The position numbers and the translations under genes are program-made. Below the pieces are notes generated by a model. It ran no database searches. It was not told the origin of the DNA and worked only from the letters and a program-made list of their open reading frames with translations. 64,000 nt of DNA from assembly GCA_000802095.1 (NCBI GenBank), contig JUEB01000026.1, positions 62,001 to 126,000 of the forward strand, read 5' to 3'. Positions 17,841-25,741 of this stretch are shown here, one piece after another. The first letter of the stretch is position 1, and each line of letters starts with the position of its first letter. The DNA is from Peptococcaceae bacterium BICA1-7. Lineage in GTDB: Bacteria > Bacillota > Desulfotomaculia > Desulfotomaculales > Desulfocucumaceae.

Positions 17841-18080
17841 TTACCAAAGTATATTTTCTGACCCGCAAACAGGACAGGTATCGAGATATTCCGGGGGATT
17901 TTCATAGACCTCCTGGGCCTCGTCCAGGGTAGAGCCCTGGCATTCCATGGTGGTGATATTTCCGTCACTGTCGAAATTGGCCAGAAGTCCATAGGTGGGA
18001 GGATTTGCCGTGGGGGCTTCCCTGGTCACCATACTGCTGGCCAGCACGTTGGAGTTTCCACATATCTGACACCTGGGCAT
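17841..18080 (-). CDS. Small zinc-ribbon protein
   Basis: 79 aa with two CxxC pairs, CQICGN at 4-9 and CPVCGS near 70-75, which would bind one zinc as a rubredoxin-like knuckle. Role unknown. ATG with AAGGAG 7 nt upstream is strong evidence that it is translated. It is not the anti-TRAP protein, whose CxxC spacing and sequence differ. Confidence 0.7.
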   Translation of the reverse strand: MPRCQICGNSNVLASSMVTREAPTANPPTYGLLANFDSDGNITTMECQGSTLDEAQEVYENPPEYLDTCPVCGSENILW

Positions 18081-18214
18081 AGATATTCTCCTTGTCCGAA
18101 AATACTAATACTAAAATTCCTATACGGGCGGAATCCAGAATTCGGAAAGACATGTAAAAGGTACCACAGAGGTATGAAAATAACTTTTTGTATGTCATCC
18201 TTACAAGTCATATT

Positions 18215-18387
18215 TAAACCACAGAGCACACAGAGGACACAGAGGTTTTAGGCCCTGCTTGAATGCTTTAAGAGGTTTTTTAAATGGATTGGAGAAAGAA
18301 ACTTATCTAATTTTCTATATGTCCTCAGACCTTAGAGTAGTGCCTGAGAGAAAATTCTCTGTGATCTCTGTGTCCTCTGTGGTTTAT
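18215..18387 (-). repeat. CCACAGAG-type dispersed element, copy A
   Basis: Ends in inverted termini (AAACCACAGAG... and ...CTCTGTGGTTT). Its reverse complement aligns with the copies at 51834-52028 and 53238-53428: shared ACACAGAGATCACAGAGAATT, CAGGCA-TACTCT-AGGTCTGA, and a final TTCAAGCAGGGC. No gene is inside. 18081-18487 otherwise holds only this and a gene-end repeat. Confidence 0.75.
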
Positions 18388-18409
18388 TAAGAGACCTAAG
18401 AGTCTGTCC

Positions 18410-18477
18410 TGCAAGACTCCTGTCTCCTGTCTCCCGACCAGAGGTATTACCTTTAAGCAGTCTCCTGTCTCCCTGGC
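18410..18477 (-). repeat. Gene-end repeat after rluB
   Basis: Minus strand: GGGAGACAGGAGACTGCTTAAAGGTAATACC, 5 nt, GGTCGGGAGACAGGAGACAGGAG, starting about 10 nt after the rluB stop. It is directly joined to CCACAGAG element A. Confidence 0.75.
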
Positions 18478-18487
18478 GGTTATTAAA

Positions 18488-19258
18488 TTATCCCCCTGAT
18501 GGCTTGGCCGTTATTCCTTTTTTAAGGGGCTGCTTTACTCCTGCTGTTTTGAGTAGGCCCCGCACCTCGATGTCTTTAAGGGGTCTCGACTGGCCTGATT
18601 TAAGGTTACCCAGTGAAAGGGGACCGATTTTTGTCCTCTTTAGCCTGATCACCTCATGGCCAATTTTTTCGAACATTCTTCTTATCTGCCTGTTTTTGCC
18701 CTGGGTAATGGTTACCTCCAGGAGAGAGTTGCCCTCCAGCTGGTCGATAAAATAAATTGTGGCCGGGGCAGTGATTCCGTCCTCCAACATAATTCCGGCA
18801 GAAAGGGAATCCAGGCTGGCATCGGTGGGGATGCCCTTTACCCTGACCCGGTAGGTTTTGGCAACCTTGTGTCCCGGGTGGGTAAGCCTGTAGGCGAATT
18901 CACCGTCGTTGGTAAGCAAAAGAAGTCCCTCGCTGTCATAGTCAAGCCTTCCTACGGGATAAACCCTCTCTTTAATCCCGTCCAGAAGGTCGGTAACTTT
19001 TTTTCTGCCACTGGGGTCTGTCACGGTGGATAAGTACCCTCTGGGCTTATATATCATCAGGTAAACCTTCTTCTGGGGCTCCCTCAGCCGCTTGCCGTCC
19101 ACCTCCACCCGGTCCCTGTCCGGGTCAACGGTAATTCCCGGCCGATCAGCCACGTGTCCGTTCACCTTTACCCTGCCGGAGGCTATAATCTCCTCACAGG
19201 CTCTGCGGGAGGCTATGCCGTGCCGGGACATATATTTCTGCAGTCTTTCCAAACCCAC
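18488..19258 (-). CDS. rluB: Large-subunit rRNA pseudouridine synthase, RluB type
   Basis: Isomerises a uridine in 23S rRNA (about position 2605 in the E. coli enzyme). N-terminal S4 domain (RLQKYMSRHGIASRRACEEII) followed by the catalytic domain with GRLDYDSEGLLLLTNDG, where the Asp of RLDYD is the nucleophile, and GKNRQIRRMF. 256 aa. GTG start with a weak ribosome site. In many Firmicutes it is clustered with spmAB and scpAB, as here with spmAB. Confidence 0.92.
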   Translation of the reverse strand: MGLERLQKYMSRHGIASRRACEEIIASGRVKVNGHVADRPGITVDPDRDRVEVDGKRLREPQKKVYLMIYKPRGYLSTVTDPSGRKKVTDLLDGIKERVYPVGRLDYDSEGLLLLTNDGEFAYRLTHPGHKVAKTYRVRVKGIPTDASLDSLSAGIMLEDGITAPATIYFIDQLEGNSLLEVTITQGKNRQIRRMFEKIGHEVIRLKRTKIGPLSLGNLKSGQSRPLKDIEVRGLLKTAGVKQPLKKGITAKPSGG

Positions 19259-19314
19259 ACCACTCTTTTCGAAAAGATTTAAATAAAGCTTTTAAGGTGA
19301 ATTCTACCATAAAA

Positions 19315-19349
19315 GCAGAAAAAATATAACCGCCGGCAAAGGCGGTTAT
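19315..19349 (-). terminator. Terminator between spmB and rluB
   Basis: Stem ATAACCGCC / GGCGGTTAT (19326-19349) followed on the minus strand by ATTTTTTC. It points downstream from spmAB and lies before rluB. Confidence 0.7.
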
Positions 19350-19380
19350 TCTAAGAGATGGCTTATAGGGACATCAGAGT

Positions 19381-19431
19381 GGGGTCAGCCCTTGACATTG
19401 GACAACGTGTCTCCTGTCAAGGGCTGACCCC
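19381..19431. repeat. REP-like palindrome
   Basis: Perfect 17-bp inverted repeat, GGGGTCAGCCCTTGACA and its complement, with a 17-nt loop. Palindromes with GGGGTCAG...TTGACA resemble REP sequences mobilised by Y1 (RAYT) transposases in other bacteria. No such transposase is in the window. Confidence 0.6.
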
Positions 19432-19455
19432 AAGTTGCTAGTTTTTAAGCATGTA

Positions 19456-19500
19456 AGCAGGGCTAAAACCTCTGTGGCCTCTGTGGCTAATAAAGACCCT
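19456..19500 (+). repeat. Partial CCACAGAG-type element
   Basis: AGCAGGGCTAAAACCTCTGTGGCCTCTGTGG...AAAGACCCT matches only the right end of copies B and C; the left part is missing, so this is a decayed remnant. Confidence 0.55.
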
Positions 19501-19548
19501 GGCCATTTTCCGAGATCTACTTATTAGAAATGCCCAAACCATTCTGAC

Positions 19549-19608
19549 TTCTGTATTCTGTCTCCTGTCTCCTGTCTCCCGACCGCAAAGTAATACCTTT
19601 TAGCATCA
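19549..19608 (-). repeat. Gene-end repeat after spmB
   Basis: On the minus strand, immediately at the spmB TGA: GCTAAAAGGTATTACTTTGC then GGTCGGGAGACAGGAGACAG and a CAGAATACAGAAGTCAG tail. Only one orientation is present at this locus. Confidence 0.7.
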
Positions 19609-20139
19609 CCCGTACAGCCGGTTGATTATGTAAATGGATGCGGCCAGTGTGGTAAAGTCGGCCGCCAGGCCGGAATATATGGCATACCTGTAGCGATAAA
19701 TGCCCACCGACCCGAAATAAAGGGTGAGCACGTAAAAGGTGGTGTCGCTGGTTCCCTGCATGGTGGAGACCAGTCTTCCAATGTAGGAGTCAGGGCCGTG
19801 GCTGGCAATTATATTGGAGGCAATGCCCAGGGCGGCCCCTCCGGAAAGGGGCCTCATTATGGCATGGGGTATAAGCTCTGCGGGAAAGCCGATTATATCA
19901 AGATAGGGGGACAGGGCTCCAACCAGCATCTCCATGGCTCCAGAGGCCCTGAACACATTTATGGAAACCATCATGGCCACAAGATAGGGGATTGTTTTTA
20001 TGGCGGTGGCAAACCCGTCCTCGGCTCCCTGCACAAAGGTCTCAAAAACTTTGACTCCTCTGATCATGGCCGTTAGAGGAATCACCAGCAGAATAACCGG
20101 TATCGCCCACCGGGACAGCTCGGATATTATGGCGTACAT
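19606..20139 (-). CDS. spmB: Spore maturation protein B
   Basis: Membrane protein needed for spore-core dehydration, acting with SpmA. 177 aa with several hydrophobic helices and the nucleoside-recognition (Gate) core HAIMRPLSGGAALGIA. Start overlaps the spmA stop by one base. The last codons run into a gene-end repeat. Confidence 0.93.
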   Translation of the reverse strand: MYAIISELSRWAIPVILLVIPLTAMIRGVKVFETFVQGAEDGFATAIKTIPYLVAMMVSINVFRASGAMEMLVGALSPYLDIIGFPAELIPHAIMRPLSGGAALGIASNIIASHGPDSYIGRLVSTMQGTSDTTFYVLTLYFGSVGIYRYRYAIYSGLAADFTTLAASIYIINRLYG

Positions 20140-20738
20140 CAGGACCTACCCCGGTGTCTTGTAAAAATGGATCTGAACAGCCTGTCGGCAATAACGGCCA
20201 CTGTCATGCCGCAGGCGGTGGCGAAGATGGTCGTCCCCACCACCTCGGTGGGGTCGGCTGAGCCGTGCACAACCCTTATGCCGATTATGGTGGTGGGAAT
20301 AATGGTGATACAGGAGGTGTTCAAGGCCAGAAAGGTGCACATGGAGTTGGAAGCTGTGCGGGGGTCCCCGGAGTTCAGCTTTTGCATCTCCTGCATGGCA
20401 ATAAGGCCCATGGGAGTGGCAGCGTTACCCAGGCCCAGAACATTGGCGCTGATATTCATTATTATGGCTCCCATGGCCGGGTGGTTTCCGGGTATTTCCG
20501 GGAAAAGGAATTTCATCAGCGGGGCGATGGCCCGGGACAGGAAAGAAATAATGCCGGCCTCTTCCGCCAGCTTCATAATGCCCAGCCAGAAGGTTATGAT
20601 GGCTATAAGGCCTATGGATATCTTTACCGCGCTGCCCGCCCCCTCAAGGGCTGCCTTTGTGACCACCTCTATATTTCCTCCGGCCGCCGCCGCCAGTATG
20701 CCAAAAACAATCATTCCAAGCCAGATTACGTTAACCAT
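20139..20738 (-). CDS. spmA: Spore maturation protein A
   Basis: Partner of SpmB in spore dehydration. ATG at 20736-20738 (MVNVIWLGM) follows GGGGTGAT; an upstream in-frame start at 20789 has no site and adds a non-conserved tail. About 199 aa with multiple membrane helices and NVLGLGNAATPMG, typical of the family. Confidence 0.93.
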   Translation of the reverse strand: MVNVIWLGMIVFGILAAAAGGNIEVVTKAALEGAGSAVKISIGLIAIITFWLGIMKLAEEAGIISFLSRAIAPLMKFLFPEIPGNHPAMGAIIMNISANVLGLGNAATPMGLIAMQEMQKLNSGDPRTASNSMCTFLALNTSCITIIPTTIIGIRVVHGSADPTEVVGTTIFATACGMTVAVIADRLFRSIFTRHRGRS

Positions 20739-20818
20739 TACATCACCCCTGGGGCTTGTCTGTTTAAAAAGTATGAGAGACCCGCCCAATATAGAACTGT
20801 GGGCAGGCAGAACATGTG

Positions 20819-22090
20819 TTACACTTTGTTCCGGTATATTCCCATAAGATCGAGGTTCCTGACCCTGCTTGTTATAGTTTCCAGGTCAGTGGTATAAAGC
20901 CCCCTCTCCTTCATTCTCTCAAAGTAGACTGATCCGGAAAAAGTATATTTTTTCTGTAGCCCCGGTTTTGTTTTCATCATTGAGAGCATGTAGGTGATCA
21001 TATCTCCGGAGGCAAGCCCTACGGGCAGCTGCAGAGTTTTTTTCCCTTTTAAGGCCCGGACGGCGTTATGGCCGGCCAGCATGCCTGTTACTATAGCCTC
21101 GGTGTGACCAACCAGAAGGCCGGTTTTTTCACCGGCGCAAAAAAGGTTCTCCATGCCTGCTACACTCAAATCCTCCCGGGCGGGGGCTATGGCCATAAAC
21201 CTTACAGAATTGCCCTTGCCTCCGGAATAAGGGTCGGCATACCTGGCATTGCCAAACCCGTCTATTGTTCTTAATATTTCCAGGGGGAAATAGGGGGTCA
21301 TCAGCTTGGCATGTCCTGTGTCCAGTATAATGAGATTGTCGGCAAACTCTTTAAGGTTGTACTGCTGGCAGGCCTTTTTGTCCAGGAGGTCACCCTTTTT
21401 TATAGACTCAGGCAGTGGAATAACCACCACGCCGTCCCTTTCCAGATTATTAACCAGCCAGGGTGCAAGAGATTTTTTGTCCAGCTTGCAGGAGCCGCTC
21501 ATGGCCTCGAACTGCCAGAACTCTCCTCCGGCGGTGATTTCCTTTACTCCTGCCCGGGCGGTCAGGCTTACCCTGGGCCCGAAGGTGGGGCATCTTAAAA
21601 TGCACATGGCGCAGCCGGCGCCATAGCGGGAGCAGTTATTGACCGGGCCGGCGGTTCCGGTGGTGTCAATAAAAATATCTCCGCGGACAGTTTCATTGGA
21701 GGCTGTGGACACGCCTGTAATGCTTTTTCTGCTGCTTTGCACATCGGTCATCCTTGTCTGAAGCCTTAAGGTTACGCCATTCTCTGAAAGAAAATTTCTT
21801 ATTACCGGCTCAATTCCGGTTACGTCATAAAGAGAGGCGTGCCTGTGCCCCGGGAAGTTTATCCACCGGTGCCTGGCTGAAAGGTCGATGGCCCTGACCA
21901 GATCGGTGCCGCCCATGGCGGAGAGCTCCTCAATGGCGGTATAGCGGCCGTTATTCCTCATTATTCCGCCCACCAGGCCGGTTCCCAAAAGCATATCTGT
22001 TTTTTCCAGCAGCATTACCGGAGCCCCCGCAGCAGCAGCTGAATAAGCCGCCGCACAGCCTGCCCAGCCCCCGCCCACCACCACTATCAC
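20819..22090 (-). CDS. FAD-dependent oxidoreductase, MnmG/TrmFO-like fold
   Basis: N-terminal dinucleotide motif VVVGGGWAGCAAAYSAA, and a C-terminal FAD block (NLFCAGEKTGLLVGHTEAIVTGMLAGHNAV) resembling GidA/TrmFO flavoproteins. CSRYGAGCAMCILRCP in the middle is an unusual four-cysteine cluster. About 423 aa from GTG at 22088-22090, chosen because GGGGGTGA is 5 nt upstream. Substrate unknown. It sits alone between spmA and gerW; an inverted repeat at 22133-22164 precedes it. Confidence 0.75.
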   Translation of the reverse strand: MIVVVGGGWAGCAAAYSAAAAGAPVMLLEKTDMLLGTGLVGGIMRNNGRYTAIEELSAMGGTDLVRAIDLSARHRWINFPGHRHASLYDVTGIEPVIRNFLSENGVTLRLQTRMTDVQSSRKSITGVSTASNETVRGDIFIDTTGTAGPVNNCSRYGAGCAMCILRCPTFGPRVSLTARAGVKEITAGGEFWQFEAMSGSCKLDKKSLAPWLVNNLERDGVVVIPLPESIKKGDLLDKKACQQYNLKEFADNLIILDTGHAKLMTPYFPLEILRTIDGFGNARYADPYSGGKGNSVRFMAIAPAREDLSVAGMENLFCAGEKTGLLVGHTEAIVTGMLAGHNAVRALKGKKTLQLPVGLASGDMITYMLSMMKTKPGLQKKYTFSGSVYFERMKERGLYTTDLETITSRVRNLDLMGIYRNKV

Positions 22091-22132
22091 AGAAATCACC
22101 CCCATGGTTTAGTATTCGGCCTGTTAACTAAT

Positions 22133-22164
22133 CATAAAATATGTTCTCAATAGTATATTTTATG
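22133..22164. promoter_or_regulatory. Palindrome upstream of the flavoprotein gene
   Basis: CATAAAATAT-N12-ATATTTTATG, perfect 10-bp arms, 43 nt upstream of the GTG. Could be an operator; no T-run follows, so it is not a typical terminator. Confidence 0.4.
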
Positions 22165-22200
22165 ACTGTTTGAAAGTGTATTTAGTCCAGCGGCTGCCCT

Positions 22201-22231
22201 TAAAAAGAAAATCCCCCGCCCGGAGGGAGTT
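22201..22231 (-). terminator. Terminator after gerW
   Basis: GC-rich imperfect stem (CTCCCTCCGGGCGGGGGA on the minus strand) followed by TTTTCTTTTT, starting about 10 nt after the gerW stop. Confidence 0.65.
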
Positions 22232-22240
22232 CCTTAATGA

Positions 22241-22678
22241 TTAGTCTATGGGGGAGGCTGTGGTGGTCCCGGCGGCGCCTGCAGGGGGACGATCTTTTTT
22301 AAAAATGCTCTGTATCTGGGATATAAACTGCGGGGCCACCTCAATTATTCTGTCCACTATGGCGTTATTGTCTACGGGAAGCAGCCTCACCTGACCGTTG
22401 CCCACCACTAAAAAGCCTACAGGCTGAACGGATACCCCTGCCCCGCTGCCTCCTCCGAAAAATGGCGCCTGCTGATCCCTGTTGCCGCCCTCATCCTTGC
22501 CGGAGCTCTCAAATTCACCGCCACCGGCGCCAAATCCGAAAGATACTCTGGAAATTGGTATTATTACTGTTCCATCAGGAGATTCCACCGGGTCTCCCAC
22601 CACAGTGTTTACGTCAACCATTTCCTTTATATTTTCCATGGCCGTTTTCATCAGTCCCTCAATGGGATGTTCTGGCAT
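22241..22678 (-). CDS. gerW: GerW/YtfJ-family sporulation protein
   Basis: Family needed in Bacillus for L-alanine spore germination; soluble, conserved in spore formers. HPIEGLMKTAMENIKEMVDVN at the start and a glycine-rich centre (FGFGAGGGEFE, FFGGGSGAGVSVQPVGFLV) are diagnostic. ATG at 22676-22678 follows AGGAGG. Overlaps the DUF2953 gene by 20 nt, the same ytfI-ytfJ pairing as in Bacillus. Confidence 0.92.
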   Translation of the reverse strand: MPEHPIEGLMKTAMENIKEMVDVNTVVGDPVESPDGTVIIPISRVSFGFGAGGGEFESSGKDEGGNRDQQAPFFGGGSGAGVSVQPVGFLVVGNGQVRLLPVDNNAIVDRIIEVAPQFISQIQSIFKKDRPPAGAAGTTTASPID

Positions 22679-23366
22679 AGCCATACCTCCTGCCTGGTTT
22701 AAATATTATTTTTAAGAGTCTGCCGGCCTTGCCGCTGAGAATTAGTGCAATAAGCATCCTCAGGCCTGTAAAGATAATATGGCCTGTTCTGATTCTTAAT
22801 ATACAGTCCAGTGTAACGTTCAGATTGCGGCTGTTAAAATAAGGTTCGACTGAAAAGACAGGTTTTTGGGACACCCTGAGGCGGCTGCACAGGGCTGTAA
22901 CGATAAAGCCCTTAAATGACCAGGCTGCACCGGCGGCCAGGGCTGTATAATAGGGGTTGCCTGTGCCTAATCCGGTTTTCCAGATTAGCCTGGTCATTTT
23001 GATGCTTCTGACCAGGTAATGCAAAGAGGGGCTTAGTGTTTTAAAAATATCAGACATTTCCCTCAACAGCCTTAAGAGATCAAAAATTTCACTGGCGCTG
23101 TAGTTTTTTCTCCCGGTGAAGCCTGATGTTTTGGATATTCCCTTAAACTCTCCCCTGAAGCTGAAAACATTCCATGAAATTGAGGAGCTAAAGTCCAACA
23201 TAACCAGTTTTAATTCAATTCTGATGCCGGGCCAGACAGACAGTTGCAGGCGCAGCAGGTCCTCCTCTCCTTCTCTTCCGTACCTGACCCTTAATTCTAA
23301 GGGCAGAAGGATGATCATAGCCCCCAATAATGCCAGCCCCGCCAGGAGGTATAGAATTACAGTCAC
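22659..23366 (-). CDS. DUF2953 (YtfI-like) membrane protein
   Basis: 235 aa; N-terminal membrane helix (about 3-23), then a domain beginning LELRVRYGREGEED typical of DUF2953, and a second hydrophobic stretch near 200-212. Always paired with GerW/YtfJ in spore formers. Molecular role unknown. GTG start with AGGGAG upstream. An inverted GGTCGGAG array separates it from the lipoprotein gene. Confidence 0.85.
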   Translation of the reverse strand: MTVILYLLAGLALLGAMIILLPLELRVRYGREGEEDLLRLQLSVWPGIRIELKLVMLDFSSSISWNVFSFRGEFKGISKTSGFTGRKNYSASEIFDLLRLLREMSDIFKTLSPSLHYLVRSIKMTRLIWKTGLGTGNPYYTALAAGAAWSFKGFIVTALCSRLRVSQKPVFSVEPYFNSRNLNVTLDCILRIRTGHIIFTGLRMLIALILSGKAGRLLKIIFKPGRRYGYARTSH

Positions 23367-23398
23367 AACATATGCTCCCTATTAGCTCAAGGGCAGTA

Positions 23399-23640
23399 CC
23401 TGTGGTCGGAGTGGCTAATGTGTAATACCTAATGGTCGGAGGAGCTAACGGGTATACCTGTTGGTCGGAGGAATTCATAGGTATTACCCCAGGTCGGAGA
23501 TCACGATGAGAAGTTTCCTGGACTCTCCGACCCAACGGGAACGCATCTTTGGTTACTCCGACCATTTGGGAATACATCTTTGGCACCTCCGACCATCAGG
23601 AAATGCATCTTCGGCCCCTCCGGCCATAAAGAAATACCCC
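23399..23640 (-). repeat. Inverted array of GGTCGGAG units
   Basis: About four units in one orientation (GGTCGGAG at 23404, 23430, 23461 and 23490) and four in the other (CTCCGACC at 23524, 23557, 23588; CTCCGGCC at 23618), spaced 26-33 nt. Several units also carry GGTATTACC-like segments. The two halves can pair into one long stem. It starts a few bases after the lipoprotein stop. Confidence 0.8.
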
Positions 23641-23644
23641 CTGA

Positions 23645-24460
23645 CTATTTAATCACAACAGGCACTCTGGCCAGAGTTTTTTCTTCCTTTCCCACTATTT
23701 CGATTAATGCCAGCTCTCCGGGGGTGGCCATTTCCGGGGAGCTATAGCTTAAACTTGTAGTAAAGCTGCCCCCGCTTTCTGTGGAAAGCTCCTCTTCTTT
23801 GATTATCTGACCTCCCCTGGTGGAAAGCCTCACCCTCTTCTGACCGGTAGATTTTACGGTGCCCTTTATTTTAAGGGGACTGGTAATCTCCTGGTTTGCC
23901 GTCGGCTGCTCCAGCACTGCGCCGGACTGTGAACCCTGGGTGGAAGGCAGTGGCGCGGGCGCTGTTTTAACTGGGGGAGTGTTAACGGCAGGGGCGGGGC
24001 TGCTTATATCCGCACCTGTAATGGTAAAGCCAACTCCATTGGGGGCTTTGGCTATATCTGCCCTGACCAGTGTATAAAACGGCTCTCCGGCTTTTCTTGG
24101 CTCAGCTCTTTTTTTATACTTGAGCCTGGCATCTATCCAGACAAAGTTTTCCTCAGGCAGCCTCTGTTGTATCTCATCAAAAGTAATGTCGTATCCCCTC
24201 GACCTCTCGCCGCTGCTCACAATAAAATAGGCCTTGTCTCCTACCTGGGCCCAGGAGGTGGAGTCCTGGTTTTCCAAAAGCTTGGCAATATCCCGTACAG
24301 CTTTGGGAGCTGTTTTTAAATCCGCCGAATCAAAGGTAACCCTGCTTACCTCGGGCACTATAATTGTCCTGTTCTCGGGAGGAGCAGGCTTTTTTGCCGC
24401 CGAGCAGGAGCATAAGCCCAGCAAAAGAAGGATAACAGCGGCCCATAATAACTTTTTCAT
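23645..24460 (-). CDS. Lipoprotein with PrcB-C-like and Gmad2 domains
   Basis: N-terminal MKKLLWAAVILLLLGLCSC is a lipoprotein signal with lipidated Cys at about 19-20. Residues 75-105 (KAYFIVSSGERSRGYDI) resemble the PrcB C-terminal domain. The last 85 residues, starting at SPLKIKGTVKSTG, match Gmad2, the immunoglobulin-like fold found in spore germination proteins. ATG at 24458-24460 follows GGGGGT. Probably exposed outside the membrane; a germination or stationary-phase role is inferred. Confidence 0.75.
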   Translation of the reverse strand: MKKLLWAAVILLLLGLCSCSAAKKPAPPENRTIIVPEVSRVTFDSADLKTAPKAVRDIAKLLENQDSTSWAQVGDKAYFIVSSGERSRGYDITFDEIQQRLPEENFVWIDARLKYKKRAEPRKAGEPFYTLVRADIAKAPNGVGFTITGADISSPAPAVNTPPVKTAPAPLPSTQGSQSGAVLEQPTANQEITSPLKIKGTVKSTGQKRVRLSTRGGQIIKEEELSTESGGSFTTSLSYSSPEMATPGELALIEIVGKEEKTLARVPVVIK

Positions 24461-24562
24461 AAGCAAAAACCCCCGTTTTTTGGCAGATTAAGCGCAAAGG
24501 CTCTTAACTATTCTTCCAAAATACGGGGGGAATATTCTTTTGCTTACAAGAATAACTTTGCG

Positions 24563-24735
24563 GTCGGAATACAGAATTCAGAGGACAGGAGTCAGAATAA
24601 AGACCTCCGGGCCGCAAAAGCGGCCACCACTGGGCTCAGCCTCATGATAACTTATAAGGAATGCGGTTATCATTCTGAATTCTGAATTCTGGATTCTGAC
24701 TCCTGACCGAAAAGGATTACAGTATAAGCAAGCTT
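24563..24735 (-). repeat. Gene-end repeat after trpS
   Basis: Minus strand: begins at the trpS stop with GCTTGCTTATACTGTAATCC, then GGTCAGGAGTCAGAATCCAG; an inverted copy (GGTCGGAATACAGAATTCAG) is at 24564. Between them are small palindromes (GGCCGC / GCGGCC). It fills the lipoprotein-trpS gap. Confidence 0.7.
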
Positions 24736-25711
24736 ATATTTTCACTGCCTCCCTGACCAGGGCCATTGTTTCGGAGGCTTTTTTGCGGGCTCTTACCGCC
24801 CCGTCATAAAGCACCTCTTCCACGTACCCCGGTCGGGACATTATTTCTGCTCTTTTCTCCCGCAGCGGGCTCAGAATCCCGTCCAGTGCCTCATGCAGTA
24901 TTTTTTTGCAGGCCACGCAGCCTATGCCTCCTCCCCTGCATTGCTCCTCAAGGCCGGCCAGCCCGTCGGGGAGGTAAATTTTATGGTAATTATGCACCAC
25001 GCAGACCTCCGGGTGGCCGGGGTCGTCTTTTTTTATCCGGGCGGGGTCTGTAATCATGGAGTTAATCTTATTTTTAAGCTCCTTGGGCTGGCAAAAAATT
25101 CCTATATCATTGGCATAGCTCTTGCTCATTTTCCTATTGTCAATTCCGGGCAGAGTGCTTACCTTGGCCAGCAGAGCCTTGGGCTCAGGGAATACCGGGG
25201 CATACATATGGTTGAACCTGCGGGCTACCTCCCGGGTAAGCTCCACGTGGGGGACCTGGTCCTCGCCCACCGGAACGGCGTCAGCCCGGTATATGAGAAT
25301 ATCGGCGGCCTGCAGAAGAGGGTAGCCCAGAAAGCCGTACATCATTATATCTTTTCCCCGCTCCTTGAACTGCTGCACCTGGTCTTTGTAGGTGGGGACC
25401 CTTTCCAGCCAGCTTAGCGGGGTGATCATTGAAAATATAAGGTGCAGCTCGGCGTGCTCATTAACCTCGGACTGTTTGAAGATAACGCTCTTTTCGGGGT
25501 CAAGACCCACCGCCAGCCAGTCGGCCACCATCTCAAGAGTGTTCTCTTTGAGCCCGCCGGTCTCGTCAAAGGATGTGGTCAGGGCGTGCCAGTCGGCCAC
25601 GAAAAAATAGCAGCTGTACTCCTCCTGAAGTCTCCTCCAGTTTTCCAGAACGCTTAGGTGACCTATGTGAAGCCTGCCGGTAGGCCTCATTCCGCTTAAT
25701 ATTCTTTCCAT
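24734..25711 (-). CDS. trpS: Tryptophanyl-tRNA synthetase
   Basis: Class Ic synthetase charging tRNA-Trp. GRLHIGHL is the HIGH motif at 12-19 and RKMSKSYAND is the KMSKS motif near 196-205. 325 aa, bacterial type. CRGGGIGCVACKK near 258-270 is a Cys-rich insert seen in some TrpRS. The ATG follows the site-2 protease gene by 30 nt with no T-box between, so it is probably read from the upstream unit. Confidence 0.96.
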   Translation of the reverse strand: MERILSGMRPTGRLHIGHLSVLENWRRLQEEYSCYFFVADWHALTTSFDETGGLKENTLEMVADWLAVGLDPEKSVIFKQSEVNEHAELHLIFSMITPLSWLERVPTYKDQVQQFKERGKDIMMYGFLGYPLLQAADILIYRADAVPVGEDQVPHVELTREVARRFNHMYAPVFPEPKALLAKVSTLPGIDNRKMSKSYANDIGIFCQPKELKNKINSMITDPARIKKDDPGHPEVCVVHNYHKIYLPDGLAGLEEQCRGGGIGCVACKKILHEALDGILSPLREKRAEIMSRPGYVEEVLYDGAVRARKKASETMALVREAVKI

Positions 25712-25741
25712 GGTGTGATAAGTGCCCCCTTCGGGTAGTTT

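Noticed and set aside
17841-18080. Anti-TRAP protein for the trp leader
   Set aside because: Has two CxxC pairs but different spacing, length and sequence; reads as a generic zinc ribbon.
18081-18230. Minus-strand frames of 67-77 codons upstream of the zinc-ribbon gene
   Set aside because: They overlap repeat DNA, lack ribosome sites and show no protein-like pattern.
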